In this document: one piece after another, positions 12,769 to 23,386 of the stretch
Position numbering within the stretch: the first letter of the stretch is position 1
Layout: each line of letters starts with the position of its first letter
Source: Steromphala cineraria
Lineage: Eukaryota > Mollusca > Gastropoda > Trochida > Trochidae
Direction of reading: 5' to 3'
NCBI GenBank assembly: GCA_916613615.1
Contig: OU744727.1
Location: forward strand, 1,766,593-1,830,592
Length of the DNA: 64,000 bases
The notes under the pieces: model-generated
Seen by the model: only the letters and a program-made list of their open reading frames with translations
What the model was told of the DNA's origin: nothing
The model's database searches: none
Program-made: the position numbers and the translations under genes

Positions 12769-15700
12769 AACTAACACCTTTAGCACGGACAGTCTCAATC
12801 TGCAGCAGAAGGTGATGCAGGGTCGCTAATGACTCAAATACTAGTATGAGATCGACTATCTTCTATGAAATAATCACCTTTAGCACCGACAGTCTCAATC
12901 TGCAGCAGAAGGTGATGCAGGGTCGCTAATAACTCATATACTAGTATTAGATCGACTATCTTATATGAAACTAATACCTTAAGCACCAACAGTATCAATC
13001 TGCAGCAGGAGGTGATGCAGGGTCGCTAATAACTCTGATACTAGTATTAGATCGACTATCTTTTATGAAACTAACACCTTAAGCACCAATAGTAATCTGC
13101 AGCAGAAGGTGATGCAGGGTCGCTAATAACTCATATAATAGTATTAGATCGGCTATCTTATATGAAATAATCACCTTAAGCACCGACAGTCTCAATCTGC
13201 AGCAGAAGGTGATGCAGGGTCGCTAATGACTCAAATACTAGTATGAGATCGACTATCTTCTATGAAATAATCACCTTTAGCACCGACAGTCTCAATCTGC
13301 AGCAGAAGGTGATGCAGGGTCGCTAATAACTCTGATACTAGTATTAGATCGACTATCTTTTATGAAACTAACACCTTAAGCACCAATAGTAATCTGCAGC
13401 AGAAGGTGATGCAGGGACAGTAATAACTCTGATACTAGTATTAGATCGACAATCTTATATGAAATAATCACCTTAAGCACCGACAGTCTCAATCTGCAGC
13501 AGAAGGTGATGCAGGGTCGCTAATAACTCATATACTAGTATTAGATCGAATGTCTTATATGAAACTAACACCTTAAGCACCAACAGTATCAATCTGCAGC
13601 AGGAGGTGATGCAGGGTCGCTAATAACTCTGATACTAGTATTAGATCGACTATCTTTTATGAAACTAACACCTTAAGCACCAATAGTAATCTGCAGCAGA
13701 AGGTGATGCAGGGTCGCTATTGACTCAAATACTAGTATGAGATCGACTATCTTCTATGAAATAATCACCTTTAGCACCGACAGTCTCAATCTGCAGCAGA
13801 AGGTGATGCAGGGTCGCTAATAACTCTGATACTAGTATTAGATCGACTATCTTTTATGAAACTAACACCTTAAGCACCAATAGTAATCTGCAGCAGAAGG
13901 TGATGCAGGGACAGTAATAACTCTGATGCTAGTATTAGATCGACAATCTTATATGAAATAATCACCTTAAGCACCGACAGTCTCAATCTGCAGCAGAAGG
14001 TGATGCAGGGTCGCTAATAACTCATATACTAGTATTAGATCGAATGTCTTATATGAAACTAACACCTTAAGCACCAACAGTATCAATCTGCAGCAGGAGG
14101 TGATGCAGGGTCGCTAATAACTCTGATACTAGTATTAGATCGACTATCTTTTATGAAACTAACACCTTAAGCACCAATAGTAATCTGCAGCAGAAGGTGA
14201 TGCAGGGTCGCTAATAACTCTGATACTAGTATTAGATCGACAATCTTATATGAAATAATCACCTTAAGCACTGACAGTCTCAATCTGCAGCAGAAGGTGA
14301 TGCCGGGTCGCTAATAACTCATATACTAGTATTAGATCGAATGTCTTATATGAAACTAACACCTTAAGCACCAACAGTATCAATCTGCAGCAGGAGGTGA
14401 TGCAGGGTCGCTAATAACTCTGATACTAGTATTAGATCGACTATCTTTTATGAAACTAACACCTTAAGCACCAATAGTAATCTGCAGCAGAAGGTGATGC
14501 AGGGTCGCTAATAACTCTGATACTAGTATTAGATCGACAATCTTATATGAAATAATCACCTTAAGCACCGACAGTCTCAATCTGCAGCAGAAGGTGATGC
14601 AGGGTCGCTAATAACTCATATACTAGTATTAGATCGAATGTCTTATATGAAACTAACACCTTAAGCACCAACAGTATCAATCTGCAGCAGGAGGTGATGC
14701 AGGGTCGCTAATAACTCTGATACTAGTATTAGATCGACTATCTTTTATGAAACTAACACCTTAAGCACCAATAGTAATCTGCAGCAGAAGGTGATGCAGG
14801 GTCGCTAATGACTCAAATACTAGTATGAGATCGACTATCTTCTATGAAATAATCACCTTTAGCACCGACAGTCTCAATCTGCAGCAGAAGGTGATGCAGG
14901 GTCGCTAATAACTCTGATACTAGTATTAGATCGACTATCTTTTATGAAACTAACACCTTAAGCACCAATAGTAATCTGCAGCAGAAGGTGATGCAGGGAC
15001 AGTAATAACTCTGATGCTAGTATTAGATCGACAATCTTATATGAAATAATCACCTTAAGCACCGACAGTCTCAATCTGCAGCAGAAGGTGATGCAGGGTC
15101 GCTAATAACTCATATACTAGTATTAGATCGAATGTCTTATATGAAACTAACACCTTAAGCACCAACAGTATCAATCTGCAGCAGGAGGTGATGCAGGGTC
15201 GCTAATAACTCTGATACTAGTATTAGATCGACTATCTTTTATGAAACTAACACCTTAAGCACCAATAGTAATCTGCAGCAGAAGGTGATGCAGGGTCGCT
15301 AATAACTCTGATACTAGTATTAGATCGACAATCTTATATGAAATAATCACCTTAAGCACTGACAGTCTCAATCTGCAGCAGAAGGTGATGCCGGGTCGCT
15401 AATAACTCATATACTAGTATTAGATCGAATGTCTTATATGAAACTAACACCTTAAGCACCAACAGTATCAATCTGCAGCAGGAGGTGATGCAGGGTCGCT
15501 AATAACTCTGATACTAGTATTAGATCGACTATCTTTTATGAAACTAACACCTTAAGCACCAATAGTATCAATCTGCAGCAGAAGGTGATGCAGGGTCGCT
15601 AATAACTCATATACTAGTATTAGATCGACAATCTTATATGAAATAATCACCTTAAGCACCGACAGTCTCAATCTGCAGCAGAAGGTGATGCAGGGTCGCT

Positions 15701-16380
15701 AATAACTCATATACTAGTATTAGATCGACAATCTTATATGAAATAATCACCTTAAGCACTGACAGTCTCAATCTGCAGCAGAAGGTGATGCAGGGTCGCT
15801 AATAACTCAAATGCTAGTATTAGATCGACAATCTTATATGAAATAATCACCTTAAGCACCGACAGTCTCAATCTGCAGCAGAAGGTGATGCAGGGTCGCT
15901 AATAACTCAAATACTAGATTGAGATCGACTTTCTTATAATAAATAATCAGCTTAAGCACCGACAGTTTCAATCTGCAGCAGAAGGTGATGTATGGTCGCT
16001 AATGACTCAAATGCTTGTATTAGATCGACTAACTTATATGAAATAAACACCTTGAGCACCGACTGTTTCAATCTGCAGCAGAAGGCAATGCAGGGTCGAA
16101 AATAACTCAAATACTTGTATTAGGTCGACTATCTTATATGAAATAAACACCTTAAGTACAAACAGTCTCATCTGCAGCAGAAAGTGATGCAGGATTTGTG
16201 CTGAGTCTACCTCAATTACGAGAATTGGATCGACTGTCTTAATTTTAATTGACTTGAATTAAAATCAACAACTCTGTTGACCTTTACGGAGATAGAAGAT
16301 TTAATGTTTTTACTCTATATCGTTATTATATGAAGCTTTGATCTTTCAGTTCAGAATAACAACAAGTATTTGATCCCCAG

Positions 16381-16542
16381 GTGATGAAACTTCTGAAGGC
16401 TGCCTGTCAGCCTGCTGCTACTGATATAACGCTCGACCTTGACCTTCCTCCCGGACTCACAGTGGATCTGATGCTTCCCAAGGACATGCTGGTCATCTTC
16501 AGTGGACGGAGGGCTTCCATATTCGTCTTCTTGAGTGGACAG
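16381..16542 (+). CDS. VWA5A-like copy 1, exon 11
   Basis: 162 nt, phase 0 to phase 0, after acceptor GATCCCCAG. It encodes KLLKAACQPAATDI and the LPPGL segment conserved in VWA5A proteins after the VWA domain. It starts GTGATG, the same six bases as the exon 10 donor, so array units and exon 11 share a short homology. Identical to copy 2. Confidence 0.92.
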
Positions 16543-16922
16543 GTAAAAGATGCCCCTTTAAGTTCATTCGGCCTGTAAGGCAAAGGATTGAAAATGCGTT
16601 AATAGTCAAAATCATTATAACCTTTTAATGGCCGATTAATCTTTAAACAATTATCTTCTGAAGAAGGGGCTTATCGTATTGAGAACAAATTCTTTATCAA
16701 TCAATAATGTTTAAAGAATAAGATGATTTTGTGGCCAATACTGTAGGGCTACTCTCCTAAACAACCACGATACTTTACATCTTAGAAATTAATTTTATTT
16801 GCAGAATAATAAACAACTTCTCCGAGGGAAACCTTCAATGTTTTTAGACTTGTTAAACTGTTTTCAATGAAATGTTACTTGATACTTGTACATAAGGTCG
16901 AAGGGTCACTTTTCTTTCTTAA

Positions 16923-17091
16923 GCGGCCACATCAGAGGGCAAAGCTCATCTGTCTGGAAAGATTTCGGGGACAAGCTTCAAGCACTCGATGGAGTTTGAC
17001 TTGCAAACAGACGCCCAGGTCAACTCTGGTGAGTTCATCCACAGGATGGCCATGAAGGGCTTGATCAAAGACCTCGAAATGGACGAAATAG
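16923..17091 (+). CDS. VWA5A-like copy 1, exon 12 (acceptor mutated)
   Basis: By comparison with copy 2 the exon should begin with GCG at 16923 after CTTAG. Here the site reads CTTAA, so the ancestral AG is lost and a new AG overlaps the first exon base. Splicing there drops one base and leads to TGA at 17053-17055. Otherwise the 169 nt are open in the right frame (ATSEGKAHLSGK...DLEMDEI) and end at donor ATAG|GTTGGT. Confidence 0.85.
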
Positions 17092-17292
17092 GTTGGTACC
17101 TATGGCGTGGTTGATGGATTTCATGATATTTAGTTCAGCATGAAAGTGTTTCATACAGTCAGAAGCCATATTCATAAGAAAACGTTTAGCATATATAACT
17201 GAAAGGTTTTGGTTCACTAGATACAACTATTATTCAAAGTCAAAAACTAAAGTTGTCAATACGTTTGGTTTATAATGAGTATGTGGTTTCAG

Positions 17293-17449
17293 ATTCAAAT
17301 GGTGAAAAGAAAAGGGAGATAATCCTTGCGAGTACTGCCAGTAACCTCATCTCCAAGTACACATCATTTGTTGGCGTTGATAAGGAGAGGAACGTGAAGA
17401 TCACGGAAGCTGTCACCTACCATGTTGCACCACCGTATTGGTTAAACCT
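17293..17449 (+). CDS. VWA5A-like copy 1, exon 13 (first repeat)
   Basis: 157 nt with acceptor GGTTTCAG. It encodes DSNGEKKREIILAST and TSFVGVDKERN, matching the family segment that reads SxFTAFIAINKE in vertebrates. The donor CCT|GTATGC is inferred from phase with exon 14. Confidence 0.82.
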
Positions 17450-17513
17450 GTATGCATTGTATGTTAATTTGTTACTTCTCTAGTGTTCAAGTACTAAGTC
17501 TACACCCGTCTAC

Positions 17514-17580
17514 ATAATGATAATGATAATGATAATGATAATGATAATGATGATGACAATGATAATGATGATGATGAAAA
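17514..17580. repeat. (AATGAT)n microsatellite
   Basis: Runs of ATAATG and GATGAT in intron 13. The equivalent tracts at 18295-18377, 61010-61086 and 61806-61852 differ in length. Confidence 0.95.
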
Positions 17581-17655
17581 ATAGATAACTTTGTTGAAAT
17601 AATGATTTGACATAACTGCATAAATTGCTACCCCTAACACGCATTTATTTCACAG

Positions 17656-17873
17656 GGGTCAACATTATATTCCACCGTCGTGGATAAGACCATCAGCACC
17701 ACTCCAACATCTACGATCATCACCAGCACCACCACCATCAATGACGTCTAATGCACGAGCCATATTCCAGAGTTGTTGTGCAAAACCACCACAAGCACCA
17801 CAATCTCAAAATCTACGATCATCACCATCAATGACGTTTGGGGCACGAACCCTAAACGGAATGGACGAAATAG
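17656..17873 (+). CDS. VWA5A-like copy 1, exon 14 (first repeat, chimeric end)
   Basis: 218 nt, phase 2 to phase 1. It encodes a Pro/Ser-rich linker (SAPLQHLRSSPAPPPS) and ends in the residues GMDEI borrowed from exon 12 by the tandem duplication. Confidence 0.82.
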
Positions 17874-18074
17874 GTTGGTACCTGTGGCGTGGTTGATGGA
17901 TTTCATGATATTTAGTTCAGCATGAAAGTGTTTCATACAGTCAGAAGCCATATTCATAAGAAAACGTTTAGCATATATAACTGAAAGGTTTTGGTTCACT
18001 AGATACAACTATTATTCAAAGTCAAAAACTAAAGTTGTCAATACGTTTGGTTTATAATGAGTATGTGGTTTCAG

Positions 18075-18231
18075 ATTCAAATGGTGAAAAGAAAAGGGAG
18101 ATAATCCTTGCGAGTACTGCCAGTAACCTCATCTCCAAGTACACATCATTTGTTGGCGTTGATAAGGAGAGGAACGTGAAGATCACGGAAGCTGTCACCT
18201 ATCATGTCGCACCACCGTCCAGGTTCCACCT
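18075..18231 (+). CDS. VWA5A-like copy 1, exon 15 (second copy of exon 13)
   Basis: 157 nt, nearly identical to exon 13. It differs near its end (PPSRFH in place of PPYWLN). Donor CCT|GTATGC. Confidence 0.82.
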
Positions 18232-18294
18232 GTATGCATTGTATGTTAATTTGTTACTTCTCTAGTGTTCAAGTACTAAGTCTACACCCGTCTA

Positions 18295-18377
18295 AATAAT
18301 GATAATGATAATGATAATGATAATGATAATGATAATGATAATGATAATGATGATGATAATGATAATGATGATGATGA
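18295..18377. repeat. (AATGAT)n microsatellite, second copy
   Basis: Longer version of the tract at 17514, in intron 15. Confidence 0.95.
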
Positions 18378-18455
18378 AAAATAGATAACTTTGTTGAAAT
18401 AATGATTTGACATAACTGCATAAATTGCTAACCCTAACACGCATTTATTTCACAG

Positions 18456-18865
18456 GGGTCAACATTATATTCCACCGACGTGGATGGCACCATCAGCACC
18501 ACTCCAACATCTACGATCATCACCAGCACCACCACCATCAATGACGTCTAATGCACGAGCCATATACCAGAGTTGTATTGCAAAATCACCACAAGCACCA
18601 CCATCTCAAAATCTACGACCATCACCATCAATGACGTTTAGGGCACGAACCCTATACCAGAGTTGTGGTGCAAAACTACCACCACCGCCACCATCTCAAA
18701 ATATTTTGGCTGATTTATGTGACACAGAAGACACATACGAAGAAGCTGACGATTTCTGTGGCACTGTATACGAGGCCGCAACTGCACCGCCGCCTCCACG
18801 ACGTCCATTACCTCCAGCCCGCCCAATAGTACAGTCAAAGGGAAATCAAATGTATTCATCTCAGG
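18456..18865 (+). CDS. VWA5A-like copy 1, exon 16 (full proline-rich exon)
   Basis: 410 nt, phase 2 to phase 1. It begins like exon 14 but continues past the duplication breakpoint into two related SC-A-K-PP repeats, an acidic patch (DTEDTYEEADDF) and a second proline-rich stretch (APPPPRRPLPPARP). The PPxP-type motifs could bind SH3 or WW domains (inference). Donor CAGG|GTGAGA. Confidence 0.85.
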
Positions 18866-19015
18866 GTGAGATAGGACCTTTATCTGAATTAGGAATATTC
18901 CTATTGTTAATTAAAATTGAAATTGAAAAATAAATCATAAGATCATGCAAAATAACATCTCATCTTTATACATGTGTCGAGGATTCAAGTTAATTTTCTT
19001 CTTGCATGTCCCCAG

Positions 19016-19128
19016 CGGGAGAGATGGTGATGCTACAAGCCTTTGATGGATCCTGGGAGTTGGATGATCAACTTTCAAAACTCATCAATGTGACAACAGA
19101 CAATCTGTTAAAGGCGACCGGAATCAAG
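19016..19128 (+). CDS. VWA5A-like copy 1, exon 17
   Basis: 113 nt after acceptor GTCCCCAG. It encodes QAFDGSWELDDQLSKLINV, the C-terminal motif (GSWxLxxxLxxLL) conserved in VWA5A and PARP4-like proteins. Identical to copy 2. Confidence 0.92.
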
Positions 19129-19261
19129 GTATTATTTTAGTCCCATTTTAGTGTTTTGAAAGCATAAAGAGATTTTTTTGTAATGAGTATATAGATAATC
19201 TCACCTAAGTGTCTTCTGATTTCAAAAATAAAAACTTAAGCTGATCAAAGTAACACAGTCT

Positions 19262-20043
19262 TTAAGGAGGTTGGATACAAAATATTGAGGTATTAAGAAA
19301 TAGCTAAATTTGGTCTTATTTTGTTTAAAAATATGTCTTGAATCCAATTGTGTCATAAAAATACCATGTCACCACAGTTTTTGTTCGAAAAAGGGCCCAT
19401 CCGTTAGGGCACCCAATGATGAAAATACAATAATTTAAAAACTCCTTTTCAAGATAACTTTTGAATATAATTGTTATTTAAATGTTTTTCTATTAAGGCA
19501 TTGCAGTATGGAAATAAACAAAGTCAGAAAAAAAGGAACTTGAAAATAATATGAAGTAAATTCATACAAATAACTTTTTTTTTGTATGATTATTTTTGTA
19601 AAATATTATTCTTTTATGAAAAAAAATCGATTTCTCGTATTAAGATTTTTTTGAAAATTATATATTTTATAGTTAATACACACTAGAATAAGATTAAAAA
19701 GAAAAAACAATATGTCACCAGGGGATAACAGAGATATTCACATTCAATTTAGCCACATCAATGAAAATTAACATCCAGGGGAGATAACTCTTCATTGTCA
19801 ACATTACCATTTTTTAGAAATTTTCATTAGTACTTACAGTTAATTAGTGAAATAAATTTTATCATAAAACAAATACTTATGTTCACAAATATAACATAGT
19901 CATTGTTTTTTATTAAACTAAATCATTATTTTATTTTTTTATCTCACACTTTCAGTGAAAAATAAACAAAACAGCATAAACTTTGAAATAGCACAATCTG
20001 ACTGTTGCGGATGTGCAGTAACAAAGGTATCCAACCTCCTTAA
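19262..20043. mobile_element. TTAA-flanked MITE in intron 17, copy 1
   Basis: About 774 bp bounded by inverted termini GGAGGTTGGATAC and GTATCCAACCTCC and flanked on both sides by TTAA. This is the target-site pattern of piggyBac-like and Kolobok-like elements. It is AT-rich inside with no transposase. The same insertion is at 62735-63515, so it predates the duplication of the gene. Confidence 0.85.
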
Positions 20044-20453
20044 TTCAAAACGAATGTTGATATAATTTATATTAGGAAACACGAGGGTGAGATTTTATTA
20101 TCGTCCAAAATCATTTTTATTACTTTCCGTGAAAAATCTCTGACCTCTGAGCTGCCTTATAACTTCAAAACGGTAATAATGTTTACCGTTATAGCATTGT
20201 GAGGTCGCTATGTTTATGATGACATACGATGTCATTATTTGAGTATGCAAAACGTTTGTGCCATTGCATGGTATCATTCAAAATATATTGATTGATACAC
20301 GATTTTTTCTATTTTTTTCAATTTTGATGATAAAAAATACAAATAATTACAATTCCTTTAAGTAAGCCATGTAAACACTAAATGGAGTTTTAGTAAGTTT
20401 TCCTTGTTGTCTTTGGTTGGTTGAATGCACTTGATATGTAAATACTATAATGT
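20044..20453 (+). other. Intron 17, middle part
   Basis: AT-rich intron. The only structure seen is a short hairpin at 20169-20190 (AACGGTAA/TTACCGTT). Confidence 0.6.
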
Positions 20454-21989
20454 GTACATCCTAGTTCTCTTTATGTAAGACTGTATGTATCTCACATAGG
20501 ACAAGAATGTGCTGGCTACTGTGCTGCTGTGTGCTGTACATCCTAGTTCTCTTTATGTAACACTGTATGTATCTCATACAGGACAACAAGGTGCTGGCTA
20601 CTTGTGCTGCTGTGTGCTGTACATCCTAGTTCTCTTAATGTAAGACTGTATGTATCTCACACAGGACTAGAAGGTGCTGGCTACCTGTGCTGCTGTGTGC
20701 TGTACATCCTAGTTCTCTTTATGTAAGACTGTATGTATCTCATACAGGACAACAAGGTGCTGGCTACTTGTGCTGCTGTGTGCTGTACATCCTAGTTCTC
20801 TTAATGTAAGACTGTATGTATCTCACACAGGACAACAAGGTGCTGGCTACTTGTGCTGCTGTGTGCTGTACATCCTAGTTCTCTTAATGTAAGACTGTAT
20901 GTATCTCACACAGGACTAGAAGGTGCTGGCTACCTGTGCTGCTGTGTGCTGTACATCCTAGTTCTCTTTATGTAAGGCTGTATGTATCTCATACATGACA
21001 ACAAGGTGCTGGCTACTTGTGCTGCTGTGTGCTGTACATCCTTGTTCTCTTAATGTAAGACTGTATGTATCTCACACAGGACTAGAAGGTGCTGGCTACC
21101 TGTGCTGCTGTGTGCTGTACATCCTAGTTCTCTTTATGTAAGACTGTATGTATCTCATACAGGACAAGAATGTGCTGGCTACTTGTGCTGCTGTGTGCTG
21201 TACATCCTAGTTCTCTTTATGTAAGACTGTATGTATCTCATACAGGACTAGAAGGTGCTGGCTACTGTTCTGCTGTGTGCTGTACATCCTTGTTCTCCTT
21301 ATGTGACACTGTATGTATCTCACACAGGACAAGAAGGTGCTGGCTACTTGTGCTGCTGTGTGCTGTACATCCTAGTTCTCTTAATGTAAGACTGTATGTA
21401 TCTCATACAGGACAACAAGGTGCTGGCTACTGTTCTGCTGTGTGCTGTACATCCTTGTTCTCCTTATGTGACACTGTATGTATCTCACACAGGAGAAAAA
21501 GGCGCTGGCTACCTGTGCTACTGTGTGCTGTACATCCTAGTTCTCTTAATGTAAGACTGTATGTATCTCATACAGGACAACAAGGTGCTGGCTACTGTTC
21601 TGCTGTGTGCTGTACATCCTAGTTCTCTTTATGTAAGACTGTATGTATCTCACACAGGACTAGAAGGTGCTGTCTACTTGTGCTGCTGTGTGCTGTACAC
21701 CCTAGTTCTCTTAATGTAAGACTGTATGTATCCCACACAGGACAAGAAGGTGCTGGCTACCTGTGCTGCTGTGTGCTGTACATCCTAGTTCTCTTTATGT
21801 AAGACTGTATGTATCTCACACAGGACAAGAAGGTGCTGGCTACCTGTGCTGCTGTGTGCTGTACATCCTAGTTCTCTTTGTGTAACACTGTATGTATCTC
21901 ACACAGGACAAGAAGGTGCTGGCCACCTGTGCTGCTGTGTGCTGTACATCCTAGTTCTCTTTATGTAAGACTGTATGTATCTCACACAG
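20454..21989 (+). repeat. Exon 18 acceptor minisatellite, copy 1
   Basis: About 19 units of 80-83 bp. Each contains a pyrimidine-rich tract, an acceptor (TCTCACACAG or TCTCATACAG) and the first ~45 nt of exon 18 (GACAAGAAGGTGCTGGCTAC onward), then GTACATCCTAG with an in-frame TAG. The last unit is the real exon 18 acceptor. Some units have small deletions (CTACTGTGC for CTACTTGTGC), showing independent drift. Confidence 0.95.
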
Positions 21990-22172
21990 GACAAGAAGGT
22001 GCTGGCTACCTGTGCTGCTGTTTGCTGGCTCACCGTGAAGTGTTCAGAGGAGCGATCAGTCTGGGAGATGGTGGTCGACAAGGCTAAGCAATGGTTGCTA
22101 AGGACGCTAGGAGACCAGATGAAGGTGGACAAACTGATGGAGGAGGTCCGGGAGGCTTTTTTCAAGAACTGA
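21990..22172 (+). CDS. VWA5A-like copy 1, exon 18 (C terminus)
   Basis: Terminal exon of 60 codons plus TGA. It encodes DKKVLATCAAVCWLTVKC followed by an amphipathic helix with WEMVVDKAKQWL and the end EAFFKN. It matches the VWA5A C-terminal pattern (ATALAVxWL ... WxLLExKAxxWL). Confidence 0.93.
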   Translation, partial: DKKVLATCAAVCWLTVKCSEERSVWEMVVDKAKQWLLRTLGDQMKVDKLMEEVREAFFKN

Positions 22173-22360
22173 AGACGAACTGAAAGTGATCCGCAGATAT
22201 AGTTTACCCAAGGAGGCGTTCTTCAAGAACTGAAGACGACCTGAAAGTGATCCGCAGATATAGTTTACCCAAGGAGGCGTTCTTGAAGAACTGAATTTGT
22301 ACTGAAAGTGGTCTGTAGGGATAGTTTACCCAAGTAGGCTTTCTTCAAGAACTGAAGGAA
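22151..22360 (+). repeat. Stop-codon repeat at the end of the coding region
   Basis: Four copies at a 61-bp period, beginning at about 22151, 22212, 22273 and 22334. Each repeats the last coding bases (GGAGGC.TTCTTCAAGAAC) with the TGA stop, followed by the same stretch of 3' UTR. The first copy is the authentic C terminus. Copies three and four are progressively diverged. Confidence 0.9.
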
Positions 22361-22758
22361 GTAGGGGAATTTTGTATTGCTGAAGGAGGTTAAGAAAACT
22401 TTCGTCCTAAATTAGACCAGATTTTTAACGGACTTTTGTTCATACCTGACTTCCATTTTTACGCCTTGAAGTCTCTTGTAATTGACTTGATTATTTATTG
22501 TCCTGAAACACTTGTTTGGTTTGGTTTCTGATTGGCTGCTCTGAAAAATCAGAGGGCATGTAATTTGGTTATGTGGTGCTCTGTTTACTTTGTCTAATGC
22601 ACAGGAACTCATTTGTTGCCTAGCAACAAGTAGTTCTCAAATATTACTGTTGTGACGGAAATTTGCACACAAAAATGCCATTATTGCGTTTTCAAATATG
22701 TACATTATTTATAAAATGTATTCAAACTTTCAGTTCAGATTTCCTGTTGGCATGGTCT
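22361..22758 (+). other. 3' flank of gene copy 1
   Basis: AT-rich, non-coding. No canonical AATAAA was seen before the transposon at 22759, so the polyadenylation site is not defined. Confidence 0.5.
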
Positions 22759-23386
22759 GTCATTCGGCATTCTCTCCCCACAGAGGCAACTCAGTCATAC
22801 CCCAGTTAGCCTCTGTTCCATTACGCCAAAATCCTGGGGTTCCGGTAGATCGCCCTAGCGGCAAAAAGTTGTAACTTGAGATATCTCCCTTATTTGCAGC
22901 CAATGAAAACACCTTTTGGATGTCCACGACTTCGGGAATACTCAACGGTCGCTCAGTGACTTTTAAAAGAATCATGCCTTTAGGTTTCTTTTTCATTAAC
23001 AGTGTGAGTCTCAGAGAGGGAAACTATTTCAAAATCAGATATGTATAGGGTTTTTCATTAGAAACATATTGTTTTATGATTGTGTAAATTGTTCTTCGTT
23101 TTATGATTAATTTTATTTTAATAATTCACCAAATAAAAACCAATGCGAAGGTAAAAAGCGATTGTTTTGTAGAAGAAAGAGTTATCTCCCTTTGATGCGG
23201 ATCCACACGGGAATAGCCGAACTTTTGCGAATGACCACTTTTGAAACGGCGTCGCTGATTGCACAACTAACTTCGATTGCCTCCAATCAGATTTCTACCT
23301 TTCTATCTCGTATGTTAGCCGTAATAGAACAGAGGCTAATTCAGGTATGACTGAGTTGCCTCTGTTGGGAGACAATGGTCATTCGG
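22759..23386. mobile_element. Inverted-repeat transposon (MITE) with 9-bp target duplication
   Basis: A 610-bp element (22768-23377) flanked by the direct repeat GTCATTCGG. Its inverted termini match over at least 34 bp with two mismatches (CATTCTCTCCC against CATTGTCTCCC, then ACAGAGGCAACTCAGTCATAC) and weaker similarity further in. No transposase. A 9-bp duplication is typical of Mutator-like elements; an 8-bp reading would point to hAT or Merlin. Confidence 0.85.

Larger units (their letters stand above)
5315..16200 (+). repeat. Exon 10 donor mega-array, copy 1 (about 10.9 kb)
   Basis: Roughly 90 tandem monomers of 97-100 bp. Each holds a copy of the exon 10 end (ACAGTCTCAATCTGCAGCAG, AAG), the donor GTGATGCAGG, a TCGCTAA stop, and an AT-rich part with ACTAGTATTAGATCGAC. 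Monomer variants (agtatcaat / agtctcaat / agtaat; CTATCTTTTATG / ACAATCTTATATG) recur in order. Four 485-bp spacers interrupt the array at about 6545, 8789, 10037 and 12282, with a higher-order period of about 3492 bp. A second higher-order period of about 1.09 kb is visible between 13.7 and 15.9 kb. Monomers degrade toward the right end (15.9-16.2 kb), as expected for an old array edge. Confidence 0.95.
17092..18655 (+). repeat. 782-bp tandem duplication of exons 13-14, copy 1
   Basis: The block running from the exon 12 donor through exons 13 and 14 is present twice, 17092-17873 and from 17874 onward. At the junction (about 17850-17860) exon 14 is fused to the last bases of exon 12, GGACGAAATAG with its donor. 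The first exon 14 therefore ends in phase 1 with a working donor and reading continues in frame. Confidence 0.9.
869..22172 (+). pseudogene. VWA5A-like gene copy 1 (5' exons off window; disrupted at exons 5 and 12)
   Basis: Fifteen exons, numbered 4-18 from gene copy 2, encode the end of the VIT region, a VWA domain and the complete C-terminal region of a VWA5A-like protein. In the family the VWA fold coordinates a divalent metal through a MIDAS site, and the proteins are thought to be intracellular; the molecular role is poorly known. All three MIDAS elements are visible: DRSGS across exons 6/7, the Thr of GGTEI in exon 8, and TDGG in exon 9. Two lesions argue against a full-length product. 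A 48-bp deletion removes the exon 5 acceptor and first 31-33 exon bases, and the exon 12 acceptor AG is mutated to AA, so the next AG shifts the frame by one base and reaches a stop at 17053-17055. All other exons are open and in phase. Alternatives are a young pseudogene, a damaged allele in an uncollapsed assembly, or sequencing error at these two sites. Confidence 0.75.

Noticed and set aside
5315..16200. CRISPR-like array
   Set aside because: Units are contiguous 97-100-bp near-identical monomers without unique spacers, inside a eukaryotic intron.
21170..21622. 150-codon Cys-rich repetitive open frame
   Set aside because: It is an out-of-frame reading of the exon 18 acceptor array. The true exon frame is different and stops in every unit.
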